From Desulfobacula sp. (GTDB taxonomy: Bacteria; Desulfobacterota; Desulfobacteria; Desulfobacterales; Desulfobacteraceae): a DNA stretch of 64,000 nt. A program made the translations under genes and the position numbers. Shown here piece after piece: positions 19,847 through 28,511 of this stretch (its first letter is position 1; every line of letters begins with the position of its first letter). Under the pieces are notes generated by a model. It did no database searches. It was not told the DNA's origin and saw only the letters and a list, made by a program, of their open reading frames with translations. The stretch lies in NCBI RefSeq assembly GCF_030145145.1, contig NZ_JAQYWD010000008.1:1-64000 (forward strand), read 5' to 3'.

Positions 19847-19883
19847 TTGACAAAAATCACTTTTTTGAGTAAGTGTTACTTAC
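19847..19883 (+). promoter_or_regulatory. Promoter with overlapping palindromic operator upstream of tetR
   Basis: TTGACA at 19847-19852 and a 17-nt spacer lead to a poor -10 hexamer TAAGTG. That hexamer is embedded in the palindrome GTAAGTGTTACTTAC (19869-19883). A palindrome covering the -10 is the standard site for autorepression by a TetR protein, and the gene downstream encodes one. Confidence 0.5.
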
Positions 19884-19972
19884 CTGCTTGAAAACAGGTT
19901 GTTTGGCTGAATGATATTATTTTGAATAACGACCATGCCCTGACGGGCACGACAACACATGAAAGGGGAGGC

Positions 19973-20011
19973 ATGCGTATTGAGGCAGGTATAACGACTC
20001 AAAACTCATAA
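19973..20011 (+). CDS. Possible 12-residue leader peptide upstream of tetR
   Basis: A strong ribosome binding site (AGGGGAGG) sits just before an ATG that opens a 12-codon frame, MRIEAGITTQNS, then TAA. It ends 28 nt before tetR. The ribosome binding site is better than that of tetR itself. There is no run of a single amino acid to suggest classical attenuation, so it may be chance. Confidence 0.3.
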   Translation: MRIEAGITTQNS

Positions 20012-20039
20012 CGCACTACTCGCTTACAAAAGGCGGTGT

Positions 20040-20633
20040 ATGAGGCACAAAGGCAACACCAATCCCCCCGGCAGAATAAAAATCATGACCGCGTTTTCCC
20101 GGTTGATGGCTCAAAAAGATTTTCATTCCATTACCACAGCGGAAATCGCCGGGAATGCCGCGGTCACAGAAGGACTGATTTATAAATATTTTAAAGATAA
20201 AAAAGACCTTTTATATCAGGTATTAAACCAACATTTTCTTGAGTTCCAGGCAAAAATTCAAGACCGAATAGCCCATGCGCCTTCCTGTATTGAACAAATT
20301 GGCATCCTTATTTTCTCAAGTCTTGAAAGCTATATAGAGAACAGGGTTTTTTCAAGAATCCTTTTGCTGGAAGTGCGTAACTCTCTGGCGTTTTTTGATT
20401 CCGGTGCGTATGAAATGGTGCGGGAATATTCACGAACCCTGCTTGAAATTATTGAAACAGGCATAAGAAATGGAGAACTCAAGCCGGATGTGGATGCCGT
20501 TATTTTGCGCAAAGTGATATTAGGGGCCATTGAACATGCCTGCCTCGGAGAAATTATTTTTGACAAAGAACTTGATATTGAGCGCATGTCCACCGGCATT
20601 GCAAAAATTGTATTTAACGGAGTAAAAGCATAA
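20040..20633 (+). CDS. TetR/AcrR family transcriptional regulator
   Basis: The 197-residue protein has the TetR helix-turn-helix at about residues 15-60: IMTAFSRLMAQKDFHSITTAEIAGNAAVTEGLIYKYF broken over the usual helices, ending with the IYKYFKDKKDLL signature. A helical ligand-binding and dimer domain follows. It most resembles regulators of fatty-acid or acyl-CoA genes in layout. GGCGG precedes the ATG. Its TAA is directly followed by the ATG of the acyl-CoA synthetase gene, so the two are co-transcribed, and the synthetase's substrate or product is a natural candidate effector. The palindrome at 19869-19883 is its likely operator. Confidence 0.88.
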   Translation: MRHKGNTNPPGRIKIMTAFSRLMAQKDFHSITTAEIAGNAAVTEGLIYKYFKDKKDLLYQVLNQHFLEFQAKIQDRIAHAPSCIEQIGILIFSSLESYIENRVFSRILLLEVRNSLAFFDSGAYEMVREYSRTLLEIIETGIRNGELKPDVDAVILRKVILGAIEHACLGEIIFDKELDIERMSTGIAKIVFNGVKA

Positions 20634-22826
20634 ATGAAACAAACAGACGTTCAAGAACTGATCAATGCAAGGTTACAATCTTCTTCAACCGTCATGACGG
20701 AAGATGAGGCAAAAAAAATATTTTCAGTATTTCATATCCCGGTGGTGCAGGAAATCAGGGAATCCGATATGGACCGGGTTCCGGCGGCCTGCCGGACAAT
20801 AGGGTTTCCTGTGGTGCTGAAAGGCATAGGTAAAACGATTCTGCATAAAACAGAAGCCGGACTTGTCCGTGTGGGCGTGAATACGGCGGATCAGGCCCGG
20901 GAGGCGATAACGGAAATGAACGCGTCTGCGGGCGGGAAGATCGAGGCCTTTCTCGTTCAGCCGGTGGTGACCGGAAAAAGGGAATTTTTAGCCGGCATGT
21001 TCAAAGACCCCCAGTTTGGACCGGTTATTGTTTTTGGCCTGGGAGGAATATATACCGAGGCATTAAACGATGTTGTCCTTAAAATAGCACCGTTGAATGA
21101 TGCCGATATGGAAGACATGTTTGAACAATTGTCTTCAAAAAAACTGCTGAATGATTTCAGGGGTGAAAAAGCAGTCAGCAGAATGGCTGTTAAAAAAATT
21201 CTCAAAGGACTGTCCGATATGGCACAGGCTTTCCCGAGCCTGAAGGAGATCGATATCAATCCGTTGATGATACAACCGGATGGTTCGCCTGTTGCCGTGG
21301 ACGGTTTGATTGTCCTGGAACAGACAGCCGAAGAGGAAAACAAGCCCTACCCCATTGATTTAAAGGTTTTGGGTTCCTGTTACTATCCAAAGTCCATCGC
21401 CTTTATCGGGGCATCGGCCACCCCCGGAAAATGGGGACATATGCTGTTAACCAATACCTTGTCCCGGGCGTACAAGGGAAAGGTTTATCTGGTGAACCCC
21501 AAAGGGGGGAAAATAGCCGGCCGGCACGTGTATACATCTGTGACGGAAATTGAGGCAAACGTTGAACTGGCTGTCGTGACCATTCCGGCCGACAAAGTCA
21601 TGGATTTGATACCGGCGTTAAAAAAGAAACACGTTAAAGGCATCCTGTTGATCACGTCAGGATTCAGGGAAGTGGGTGATGACGGGGCAAGATTGGAGGC
21701 GAAATTGATGAAACTCGCCCATGCAGCAGGAATCGTGATCCTTGGCCCCAACACCATGGGGATATGTAACCCCCATATTGATTTTTATTGTTGTGCTGCC
21801 CATGCATACCCCATACCCGGCTCCACCGCCCTTGTCTGCCAGTCCGGAAATATGGGGACCCAGCTTCTGGCGTTTGCCGAGCAGCAGGATATCGGTATCC
21901 GGGCATTTTCAGGCTCGGGAAATGAGGCCATGGTTACCATTGAAGATTATATGGAAGCATTTGAGATTGATGACCTGACACGAACCGTGGTGCTGTATAT
22001 TGAGAGTGTAAAGGATGGGTCAAGATTTTTTAAAAGTGCGGCAAGGGTCTCCCGACAAAAACCCGTGGTCGTATTAAAGGGCGGCCGGACAAAAAAAGGC
22101 GAAAGGGCCGCCTCAAGCCATACCGGCGCCATGGCGGCTGATTCCCGGGTGTTTGATGCCGCCTGCAGGCAGTCAGGGATTATCCAGGTGCATCAACCCA
22201 TGGAATTGCTGGACCTTTCTGCTGTTTTCTCATCCCTGCCCCTGCCCAGGGGAAACCGGGTGGCCATCATGACCCTGGGGGGCGGGTGGGGGGTGATCAC
22301 AACAGATCTTTGTGCGGAAAACGGACTTGAAGTCCCTGACCTTTCGTTGGAAATCATTGAACGGCTCAACAGGATTCTGCCCTCCTTCTGGAGTCATGGA
22401 AATCCCGTTGATATTGTGGGGGAAGATGATCCCAGTATTCCCAAAACCTGTCTGGAGGAACTGCTCAATTGGGATGGGTGTGATGCCGTCATTCATTTGG
22501 GCATTCATGGGAAACGGGTACTGGTCAATAACATGATTGAATCCATATGCAGAACAGATCCCGACATTAACAAGGCCCAGGCAGAATCTTTTAAGGATTC
22601 GGTGCTGAAGTTTGAAGAGGCGTATGCCCAATATGTGGTCAAATTAACTCAAAAATATGAGAAACCGGTGCTGGGGGTCAGCCTGATGACCGATGAAATC
22701 AGCAGGACCCTGTATCGGCTGGATGGATATGAGTATAAGAGCGTGTTTTTCCCTTCCCCGGAAAGAGCGGTAAAAGCGCTTTGGGGAATGTGTCAGTATA
22801 ATGATTGGCGGAACAAGCACCCATAA
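20634..22826 (+). CDS. Acetyl/acyl-CoA synthetase, NDP-forming (fused subunits)
   Basis: The 730-residue product interconverts acyl-CoA plus ADP and phosphate with acid plus CoA plus ATP. The N-terminal part (about 15-225) is the ATP-grasp (beta) domain, with FPVVLKGIGKTILHKTEAGLVRVGV and PLMIQPDGSPVAVDG. From about 250 comes the CoA-binding Rossmann domain (FIGASATPGKWGH), then the succinyl-CoA-ligase-like domain with the phospho-His in AASSHTGAMA (about 496). The beta-alpha order is that of one fused ACD subgroup. It may conserve energy during acid fermentation or activate acids. It follows tetR with no gap. Confidence 0.9.
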   Translation: MKQTDVQELINARLQSSSTVMTEDEAKKIFSVFHIPVVQEIRESDMDRVPAACRTIGFPVVLKGIGKTILHKTEAGLVRVGVNTADQAREAITEMNASAGGKIEAFLVQPVVTGKREFLAGMFKDPQFGPVIVFGLGGIYTEALNDVVLKIAPLNDADMEDMFEQLSSKKLLNDFRGEKAVSRMAVKKILKGLSDMAQAFPSLKEIDINPLMIQPDGSPVAVDGLIVLEQTAEEENKPYPIDLKVLGSCYYPKSIAFIGASATPGKWGHMLLTNTLSRAYKGKVYLVNPKGGKIAGRHVYTSVTEIEANVELAVVTIPADKVMDLIPALKKKHVKGILLITSGFREVGDDGARLEAKLMKLAHAAGIVILGPNTMGICNPHIDFYCCAAHAYPIPGSTALVCQSGNMGTQLLAFAEQQDIGIRAFSGSGNEAMVTIEDYMEAFEIDDLTRTVVLYIESVKDGSRFFKSAARVSRQKPVVVLKGGRTKKGERAASSHTGAMAADSRVFDAACRQSGIIQVHQPMELLDLSAVFSSLPLPRGNRVAIMTLGGGWGVITTDLCAENGLEVPDLSLEIIERLNRILPSFWSHGNPVDIVGEDDPSIPKTCLEELLNWDGCDAVIHLGIHGKRVLVNNMIESICRTDPDINKAQAESFKDSVLKFEEAYAQYVVKLTQKYEKPVLGVSLMTDEISRTLYRLDGYEYKSVFFPSPERAVKALWGMCQYNDWRNKHP

Positions 22827-22932
22827 GAGGCCTTGTAACTTGATCGGTTTTATTTTATTATTGCGAGACTAGGGTATCATAAAATTTGCGGTCCTTAATG
22901 AAGATGAATCATTAATTTGAGGAGAAAAAAAA

Positions 22933-23724
22933 ATGCAATCCAGAGTAACAACGTCAACACTGATTAAAATGAAACAAAAAGGGCAAAAAATTACAGCCTT
23001 GACAGCGTATGATTATCCGTTTGCCAGCATGCTGGATCAGGCAGGCATTGAGATTATTCTGGTGGGGGATTCCCTTGGCATGGTGGTACAAGGAAAGGAA
23101 ACCACCCTTCCGGTTACCATGGATGAAGCCATTTACCACACCTCCATGGTATCCCGGGCCTGTACGTTTTCCATGGTCATCGGTGACATGCCGTTTATGT
23201 CTTACCAGGGTTCCCTTGATCGCGCCATTGAAAATGCGGGGCGATTTTTAAAGGAAGCCGGTGCCGCTGCTGTAAAACTTGAAGGTGGTGCCGATGTCTG
23301 TCCGGTCATTACGGCCCTGTCAAAGGCAGGCATTCCGGTTCAGGCCCATATTGGCCTGACGCCCCAGTCGGTTCATCAAATGGGCGGATTTAAAGTTCAA
23401 AGAGATGAAGAAAGGCTGCTAAAAGATGCCAGAGATGTCCAGTCGGCCGGTGCTTTTTCCGTTGTGCTGGAAGGGATTCCGTCACCGATTGCAGCAAAGA
23501 TCACAAACGAACTTCAAATTCCCACCATTGGTATTGGTGCCGGTGTTGAATGTGACGGCCAGATCCTTGTTCTCCATGATATGATCGGTATCAATAACCG
23601 GTTTTTACCCAAGTTTGTCAAAAAATATGCAGATCTTGCCGGTGTTGCCAAACAAGGTCTTGAACAATACATCAAAGAAGTAAAAGGTGGGGAATTTCCC
23701 TCTAAAGATTATGAATACAAATAA
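22933..23724 (+). CDS. panB: 3-methyl-2-oxobutanoate hydroxymethyltransferase
   Basis: PanB makes ketopantoate from 2-oxoisovalerate and methylene-tetrahydrofolate, the first committed step to pantothenate and CoA. The 263 residues show the complete family set: [23 protein letters not shown] near residues 45-55, [46 protein letters not shown] and FVKKYA. A good AGGAG site is seven to eight nt before the ATG. The next gene, encoding a DUF2520 dehydrogenase-like protein, overlaps the panB 3' end. panC and panD are not in this window. Confidence 0.97.
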   Translation: MQSRVTTSTLIKMKQKGQKITALTAYDYPFASMLDQAGIEIILVGDSLGMVVQGKETTLPVTMDEAIYHTSMVSRACTFSMVIGDMPFMSYQGSLDRAIENAGRFLKEAGAAAVKLEGGADVCPVITALSKAGIPVQAHIGLTPQSVHQMGGFKVQRDEERLLKDARDVQSAGAFSVVLEGIPSPIAAKITNELQIPTIGIGAGVECDGQILVLHDMIGINNRFLPKFVKKYADLAGVAKQGLEQYIKEVKGGEFPSKDYEYK

Positions 23725-24595
23725 AAAAAGCCTGGAATTCTGTGTTATCGGGTGTGGCAGACTGGGGATATCCCTTGCTGTATTTCTTTCCAAGCAGGGG
23801 TTTATTCCCAAAGCCTTTTCCAGCAAAAGTCGTGAGTCCGCCCAAAGAGCGCTTGGATTTGCCGGTAAGGGAAAGGTATATGAAACAGCTGTGGACGCGG
23901 TAAAAACCTGTGACCTTATTTTTATTACAACACCTGACACCCTTATTGAGCCGGTGTGTGAGCAGATCGCTGCCCAGGGCGGGTTTAACAGCGCCTCAAT
24001 GGTGTATCACCTGTCCGGTGCCCTGTCTTCAAGTATCCTCGTAGCAGCAAAGCAAAAAGGGGCCAGTACAGGCTCCATTCATCCGCTGCAGGCGTTTGCA
24101 CCCTATGAGAAAGGTCAGAAATCCCCGTTTAAGGGCATTAATATGTCCATAGAAGGGAATGATGCCGCCATTGAATTGGGCAAAGAGATTGTCAATGCGT
24201 TAAAGGCCAACTCATTTACCATTCCCACCCATGCCAAAACCATGTATCATGCCTCTGCTGTTGTGGCATCAAATTATCTGGTTACCCTGGAGCATTTTGC
24301 CCTTGAATTGCTGAAAGAAGCCAATCTTTCAGAGGAAAATGCCTATGAGATTTTAGAGCCGCTGATCATGGGAACCTTGAACAATATCAAAACCCAGGGC
24401 AGCATCAATGCCCTGACAGGTCCTGTGGCCCGGGGAGATGATGAAATTGTTTCCAGGCATCTTTTGGACATTGATAAAAAATTACCGCAATTCTCAAGCC
24501 TGTACCGGTTGCTGGGAAAACACACCCTTGATATTGCAGCCGATAGAGGTGAGATCAGTGATGATGCCAGAAAAAAACTTGCAGCCCTGTTTTAA
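23711..24595 (+). CDS. Rossmann-fold DUF2520 protein, probably linked to pantothenate synthesis
   Basis: The N-terminal domain has the nucleotide-binding loop [19 protein letters not shown], then [19 protein letters not shown] and HLSGALSS. The C-terminal half is DUF2520-like, with [33 protein letters not shown] and [14 protein letters not shown]. The fold and the LTGPVARGD block resemble ketopantoate reductases and related 6-phosphogluconate-dehydrogenase-like enzymes. It overlaps panB by 14 nt using the ATG at 23711; a GTG at 23687 would add eight residues. A role as reductase in pantothenate synthesis is inferred from the fold and the tight link with panB, and is not proven. Confidence 0.78.
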   Translation: MNTNKKSLEFCVIGCGRLGISLAVFLSKQGFIPKAFSSKSRESAQRALGFAGKGKVYETAVDAVKTCDLIFITTPDTLIEPVCEQIAAQGGFNSASMVYHLSGALSSSILVAAKQKGASTGSIHPLQAFAPYEKGQKSPFKGINMSIEGNDAAIELGKEIVNALKANSFTIPTHAKTMYHASAVVASNYLVTLEHFALELLKEANLSEENAYEILEPLIMGTLNNIKTQGSINALTGPVARGDDEIVSRHLLDIDKKLPQFSSLYRLLGKHTLDIAADRGEISDDARKKLAALF

Positions 24596-27573
24596 ATTTT
24601 AAATAAATTTAATTGTCTGTCTTCTGCCGCAAAGTCTCGGTTCGCTTTTTCCAGGCTTGTTTTGCTGGATATGACAGCAGTTCCTTTCAGCCCGTCATCA
24701 ATGCTGAAATACGTTTGGGCAATGTCCTGGATTCTTTTTTTGTCCAGTTGCAACAACGCATCCTTGAATTGTCTGCGGATATCATCATCCAGTCGGATGA
24801 TATCCCTGTAAAAGGCTTTCATGGCCGCAGGGCCAGGCGTTTCAGGTTTGTCGATTTCCGAGCAGACCTGTAAAATGGCTTCTTTGACATCGGTTTGGGT
24901 ATAGTCGCCATTGATAATAAACTCACAGGCGTTTTTATAGACACCCAGGGTTCTGTTGATATGGGGATCCCTGTAAGAGCCGAATGAAAAAAGGCCTTCT
25001 TCAGGGTTATAAATGGCAAACCCACCGTATGCGCCGCCTTTTTCCCGGATTTCCCGGTGAAGATACATTGACCTGAGTAGTTTGCTGATCACGGCCAGCC
25101 CCGGGGAGTCCTTATGGGTCATTCGAACCGTTTTAAAGGACTGACCCACAAAAGAGACGGAGGTATTGGTATACCAGCCATCATGGGGCAGGTCGTGTTG
25201 AAAGGATATGTCCGGTGTGAAAAAGGATGTGTCCACATCATTGGAAAGCGTATCATGAATGGAACGGACCCTGTTGTCAGCAGCTGAAATAGCTGTTTTA
25301 TTCCCAATCAAAGCGGGTTTGAGGTTTCCCTGTTTTAAAACAGACTGGGCAATCCGGGTCATTTTTTCCGAAAGGGCTTCAAGGGTGTTATGCCTGTTGT
25401 CGGTTGTGTGGAGTTGTTCGGTGATGCTTTTGATGAATTGATACTGGGCAATACCGTGCCAGAGTTCATTAATATAAGAGGCTTGGGACAGATGCCGGGA
25501 CGCAAGGGAGATGGCATACCTGTGACCGGTTGATACAATGGAGGCTTCCATCCCTGCTTGGTATTGCAGCAAAAGACTCTTCAGCCGGTCGAAATCCTGG
25601 AAACTGTGCGCTTCGATAAACTCTTTTATCAAGTCAAACAATCGTTCAACATTCCGATCCAGGACCTTCCCCTGAAGGGCAAGGAAGGAATGGGATTCAG
25701 CGTCTTTTGAAAAGTAAGATCCTGAGAATGGAGAGACCGATATCCCTCCGGTATACAGATCCATGAGTTGCGCTATTTTGTCATAAGCGGTCTTCTTTGT
25801 TCCGCTGTTTGTAAAAGATTGGCAGAAAAAGGGGATAAGGGCAAACAAATCGGGCGGGATACTGCCGGCCCCCAAAGGGCAGGTAAAATAGAGGATACCC
25901 GATGTCGCCTTATTATAACAGGTTGAAAAATTGACATCTTTGATCGTGTCGGGCTTGATGATTTCTATTTCATGGGGGACATCCACGAGTTCAAGGGTCG
26001 GTAAAACCGATACATCTTCCTCTTTTTCCTGAAGCGCTTCAAGGGTTTTTGAATCTTTTCTGATCTGTTCAAGGTCATCTGGGGTCATGTTTTTTAACAG
26101 AACAGACAATTCTTTTTGGGTTTTTTCGCGGTTTTTTTGTTCAAGCGTTGAATCCGGTTCAAGGGTGAAGAGGACCCTGTGGGGATTTTCAAGAAAATAT
26201 TGCCTTAATTTGTTTTCAAGAAAAGGGCCGTTTTTTATGTTCTCTTTTAGTTTGTTTAAATCATCATCAATATTGATGCAGGAGATGGGATCACCATCAT
26301 GGATAACTGTGGCGGCAAAGGAGAGTAGTAATTTTATGCCAAAGGGGTAAGGGGTATTGGTGATTTCTTTTCTGTGAAATTCTATCTGGTGGATGGCTGA
26401 ATCGATCAGGTGCTGATCAATTCCTTTATCGGCCAGCGTTTCAATGGTTGAAAAAATAAGGTTTTCCACCTGGTCAACAGACGCTTTGGCAATGTCTTTC
26501 AGGCCGCAGGAAAACAGGGTGTCTCGATTTTCCGGGTCAAAGCCGGTTGAATCGGATAACGCCGATCCCAGGTTGGCGTCGATGAGGGTTTTTCTCAGGG
26601 GGGACGCAGAATTGCCCAGAAGGATCTGTTCTAAAACAGTGAGGACGAGGACCTCAAAAGAATCTTTGACATCACAGGCCAACCAGGCCACACACGCCTG
26701 GTATTTTTTTGACAGGTCTTCAGGGTCAGAATACGCATAGGCCTGTGTTATTTTTTTAGGGGTGCTCCATCGGGGTTGGGATGGCACCTTTGAATCAATG
26801 TCAAGCCGGTCAAATTCATTGAGGACGTTTTCACAAATAAAGGTCAGAGTGTCTTCCAGGGGCAGATTGCCATAGGTATAAAAATATGAATTGGACGGAT
26901 GATAATACCTGGCATGGAAATCTTTCAGGTTTTCCCAGGTGAGGGTCGGGATGTCTGATGGTTCACCGCCTGAATTGTTCCGGTAGGTCGTATCCGGGTA
27001 GAGGGCTGCCAGCAGGGATCTGCCCAGAACCTGATCCGGGGATGACATGGCCCCTTTCATCTCGTTATAGACAACGCCCTTGTATTCAAGTTCAACCCCC
27101 TTATCTTCCCGTTCAACAACCTCCAGACGGTGACCTTCCTGCTTGAAACTCAGTTCATCGATTTTTGGGAAAAAGGCAGCATCAAGGTAAACATTCATCA
27201 GGTTATAATAGTCTTTTGGATTTTGGGTGGAAAAAGGATACATGGTCCAGTCAGATGCCGTAAATGCATTCATAAATGTGGACAGGCTTCTTTTGATCAT
27301 GGAAAAAAACGGGTCCCGGACATTGAATCGTTTGGAACCGCATAATACCGTATGTTCGAGGATATGGGCGACACCGGATGAGTCCTGGGGAACCGTTCTG
27401 AAAAACACACCAAAGGTATTTTCTTTGTCTTTGTTCAAAATATGGATATGCCGGGCGTTTGTTTTAATGTGCTCAAGTTGAATCATGAGGGAGTCAATGG
27501 TTTCGATGGGGGTGATTTTGTTTATCGTATAGCCGCAAAGCTCCTGTCCTGGTTTAAATGCCATGTTTTCCAT
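24592..27573 (-). CDS. Insulinase-family metalloprotease, M16C (presequence protease-like)
   Basis: This 993-residue zinc protease has the inverted HxxEH motif HILEH at residues 70-74. The distal Glu region lies about 70-80 residues later, around GVVYNEMKGAMSSPDQVLGR. The central M16C-associated domain and inactive second half (KGGAYGGFAIYNPEEGLFSFGSYRDP) follow, the layout of PreP/Cym1 peptidases that degrade short peptides inside a closed chamber. No signal peptide is seen, so it is probably cytoplasmic. It follows the small winged-helix gene by 14 nt on the minus strand. Its stop overlaps the end of the convergent DUF2520 gene by four nt. Confidence 0.93.
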   Translation of the reverse strand: MENMAFKPGQELCGYTINKITPIETIDSLMIQLEHIKTNARHIHILNKDKENTFGVFFRTVPQDSSGVAHILEHTVLCGSKRFNVRDPFFSMIKRSLSTFMNAFTASDWTMYPFSTQNPKDYYNLMNVYLDAAFFPKIDELSFKQEGHRLEVVEREDKGVELEYKGVVYNEMKGAMSSPDQVLGRSLLAALYPDTTYRNNSGGEPSDIPTLTWENLKDFHARYYHPSNSYFYTYGNLPLEDTLTFICENVLNEFDRLDIDSKVPSQPRWSTPKKITQAYAYSDPEDLSKKYQACVAWLACDVKDSFEVLVLTVLEQILLGNSASPLRKTLIDANLGSALSDSTGFDPENRDTLFSCGLKDIAKASVDQVENLIFSTIETLADKGIDQHLIDSAIHQIEFHRKEITNTPYPFGIKLLLSFAATVIHDGDPISCINIDDDLNKLKENIKNGPFLENKLRQYFLENPHRVLFTLEPDSTLEQKNREKTQKELSVLLKNMTPDDLEQIRKDSKTLEALQEKEEDVSVLPTLELVDVPHEIEIIKPDTIKDVNFSTCYNKATSGILYFTCPLGAGSIPPDLFALIPFFCQSFTNSGTKKTAYDKIAQLMDLYTGGISVSPFSGSYFSKDAESHSFLALQGKVLDRNVERLFDLIKEFIEAHSFQDFDRLKSLLLQYQAGMEASIVSTGHRYAISLASRHLSQASYINELWHGIAQYQFIKSITEQLHTTDNRHNTLEALSEKMTRIAQSVLKQGNLKPALIGNKTAISAADNRVRSIHDTLSNDVDTSFFTPDISFQHDLPHDGWYTNTSVSFVGQSFKTVRMTHKDSPGLAVISKLLRSMYLHREIREKGGAYGGFAIYNPEEGLFSFGSYRDPHINRTLGVYKNACEFIINGDYTQTDVKEAILQVCSEIDKPETPGPAAMKAFYRDIIRLDDDIRRQFKDALLQLDKKRIQDIAQTYFSIDDGLKGTAVISSKTSLEKANRDFAAEDRQLNLFKI

Positions 27574-27587
27574 GTATGATGTGTCCC

Positions 27588-27950
27588 TTAAACTTTTTTG
27601 TAGATACCCCGGGTTACCCGTTTGATTTTTTTTATGTTGTCCAACCGGAATATGATATTCCTCAGTTTCTTGTCTTCAAATCCAGTGGCCGCTTTAATGG
27701 TTTTGAAATTGGTGCCTTTCGGGTGATTGGCAATCACATCCAGAACAATTGAAGAGGCACTTTTCCGCCTGACCGTGGGGGGTGCTCCCTCTTTTTTGAC
27801 TGCGGGTTGTTTTTGAAAAAATAATTGCTCCAGTTTGTCAAGCCGGCCATGTAAAAGGTTAAGATCTTCTTTTGACGGGATATCAAGCTTGCTTAACACC
27901 ATTTTTATAAAGCTTTCCCAATTTACTCCTTGTTCTGTCTTTTCTACCAT
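27588..27950 (-). CDS. Small coiled-coil protein with C-terminal winged-helix-like domain
   Basis: I do not recognise a named family. The 120-residue product has an N-terminal amphipathic region (EDLNLLHGRLDKLEQLFF) that looks like a short coiled coil. A linker follows, then a C-terminal HTH-like unit (ASSIVLDVIANHPKGTNFKTIK, then DKKLRNIIFRLDNIKKIKRVTRGIYKK) typical of small winged-helix DNA-binding proteins. The start at 27950 is fixed by GGAGGCTTATC directly before it; the open frame continues 12 codons upstream. It is co-directional with the M16C protease gene 14 nt downstream. It may regulate itself through the dyad at 28002-28025. Confidence 0.65.
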   Translation of the reverse strand: MVEKTEQGVNWESFIKMVLSKLDIPSKEDLNLLHGRLDKLEQLFFQKQPAVKKEGAPPTVRRKSASSIVLDVIANHPKGTNFKTIKAATGFEDKKLRNIIFRLDNIKKIKRVTRGIYKKV

Positions 27951-28001
27951 GATAAGCCTCCCAAAGAAAAGGGTTATTGTTGACACGTAAAGATATCAAA
28001 A

Positions 28002-28025
28002 ATATCAACGCCAGGCGTTTGATAT
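28002..28025. promoter_or_regulatory. Dyad upstream of the winged-helix gene
   Basis: ATATCAACGC and GCGTTTGATAT face each other with one bulged base across a short centre, about 50 nt upstream of the winged-helix gene. It could be that protein's operator, or a hairpin in the leader. A second stem, AAAGCTG..CAGCTTT, lies at 28048-28067. Confidence 0.3.
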
Positions 28026-28138
28026 GAAAAAAAGATAAAAACATCGAAAAGCTGAAAAAACAGCTTTGAATTAATTGACAATTGAGTTAGTTTTTTATTG
28101 ATATACACTAAAATAATTACTTTTTTGGGCTTAAAAAG

Positions 28139-28276
28139 TCAAGTAGTAAATTTTTGTGATGTCTGGTTTAAGTAATTTGGCCAGGATATTTTTTCTTTAT
28201 TTCTACGGGTATCCGGCCGCGTATTTTTTTCAAAATTCTTTTCAAGTAATGGACGCGATTCAGCATTGGTGATCAT
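28139..28276 (-). CDS. Small hypothetical ORF, 45 residues, overlapping the next by ATGA
   Basis: The frame begins ATG at 28276 and reads MITNAESRPLLEKNFEKN, then a basic stretch (TRPDTRRNKEKISWPNYLN). It is polar and looks protein-like in composition. Its start overlaps the stop of the frame upstream (ATGA), which could mean coupled small genes or a single gene broken by a frameshift. No family is recognised and no independent ribosome binding site is clear. Confidence 0.3.
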   Translation of the reverse strand: MITNAESRPLLEKNFEKNTRPDTRRNKEKISWPNYLNQTSQKFTT

Positions 28277-28455
28277 TTTGACCGCAACGCGCCATAATGA
28301 GGATGGTTGTTATTTTGAAAGGAATATTGAATTTTATCAAAAAATAATTTATAATAATCAGCTTTATACAAACCAAGCTTAAACCATTCTGCTAATGAAT
28401 GTTGGTGGGCCGCTTCAGGGCTGTCATCCAGTTTGATCGCCTGTTTTATGAGCAA
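28273..28455 (-). CDS. Small hypothetical ORF, about 60 residues, possibly a gene remnant
   Basis: The product contains KLDDSPEAAHQHSLAEWF and GLYKADYYKLFFDKIQ, a helical, protein-like composition that suggests real coding ancestry. Only a TTG start is available, with a distant AGGGG, and the open frame extends a few codons further without an ATG. With the overlapping frame at 28139-28276 it may be the 3' end of a decayed gene. No family is recognised. Confidence 0.3.
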   Translation of the reverse strand: MLIKQAIKLDDSPEAAHQHSLAEWFKLGLYKADYYKLFFDKIQYSFQNNNHPHYGALRSK

Positions 28456-28511
28456 AGGTATTTTTTTACCCCTGTGTTGAATCGATTAAATTAGAAATAA
28501 AGGGCCAGAAT

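Larger units (their letters stand above)
19567..20039. other. Divergent control region between AMP-ligase operon and tetR-acs operon
   Basis: These 473 bases hold the start signals of two divergent units. The left half is very AT-rich and shows no gene. The right half holds a promoter with an overlapping palindrome (19847-19883), a small hairpin TGCCC-TGAC-GGGCA near 19936, and a 12-codon leader frame (19973-20011). A regulator binding here could control both directions. Confidence 0.5.
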
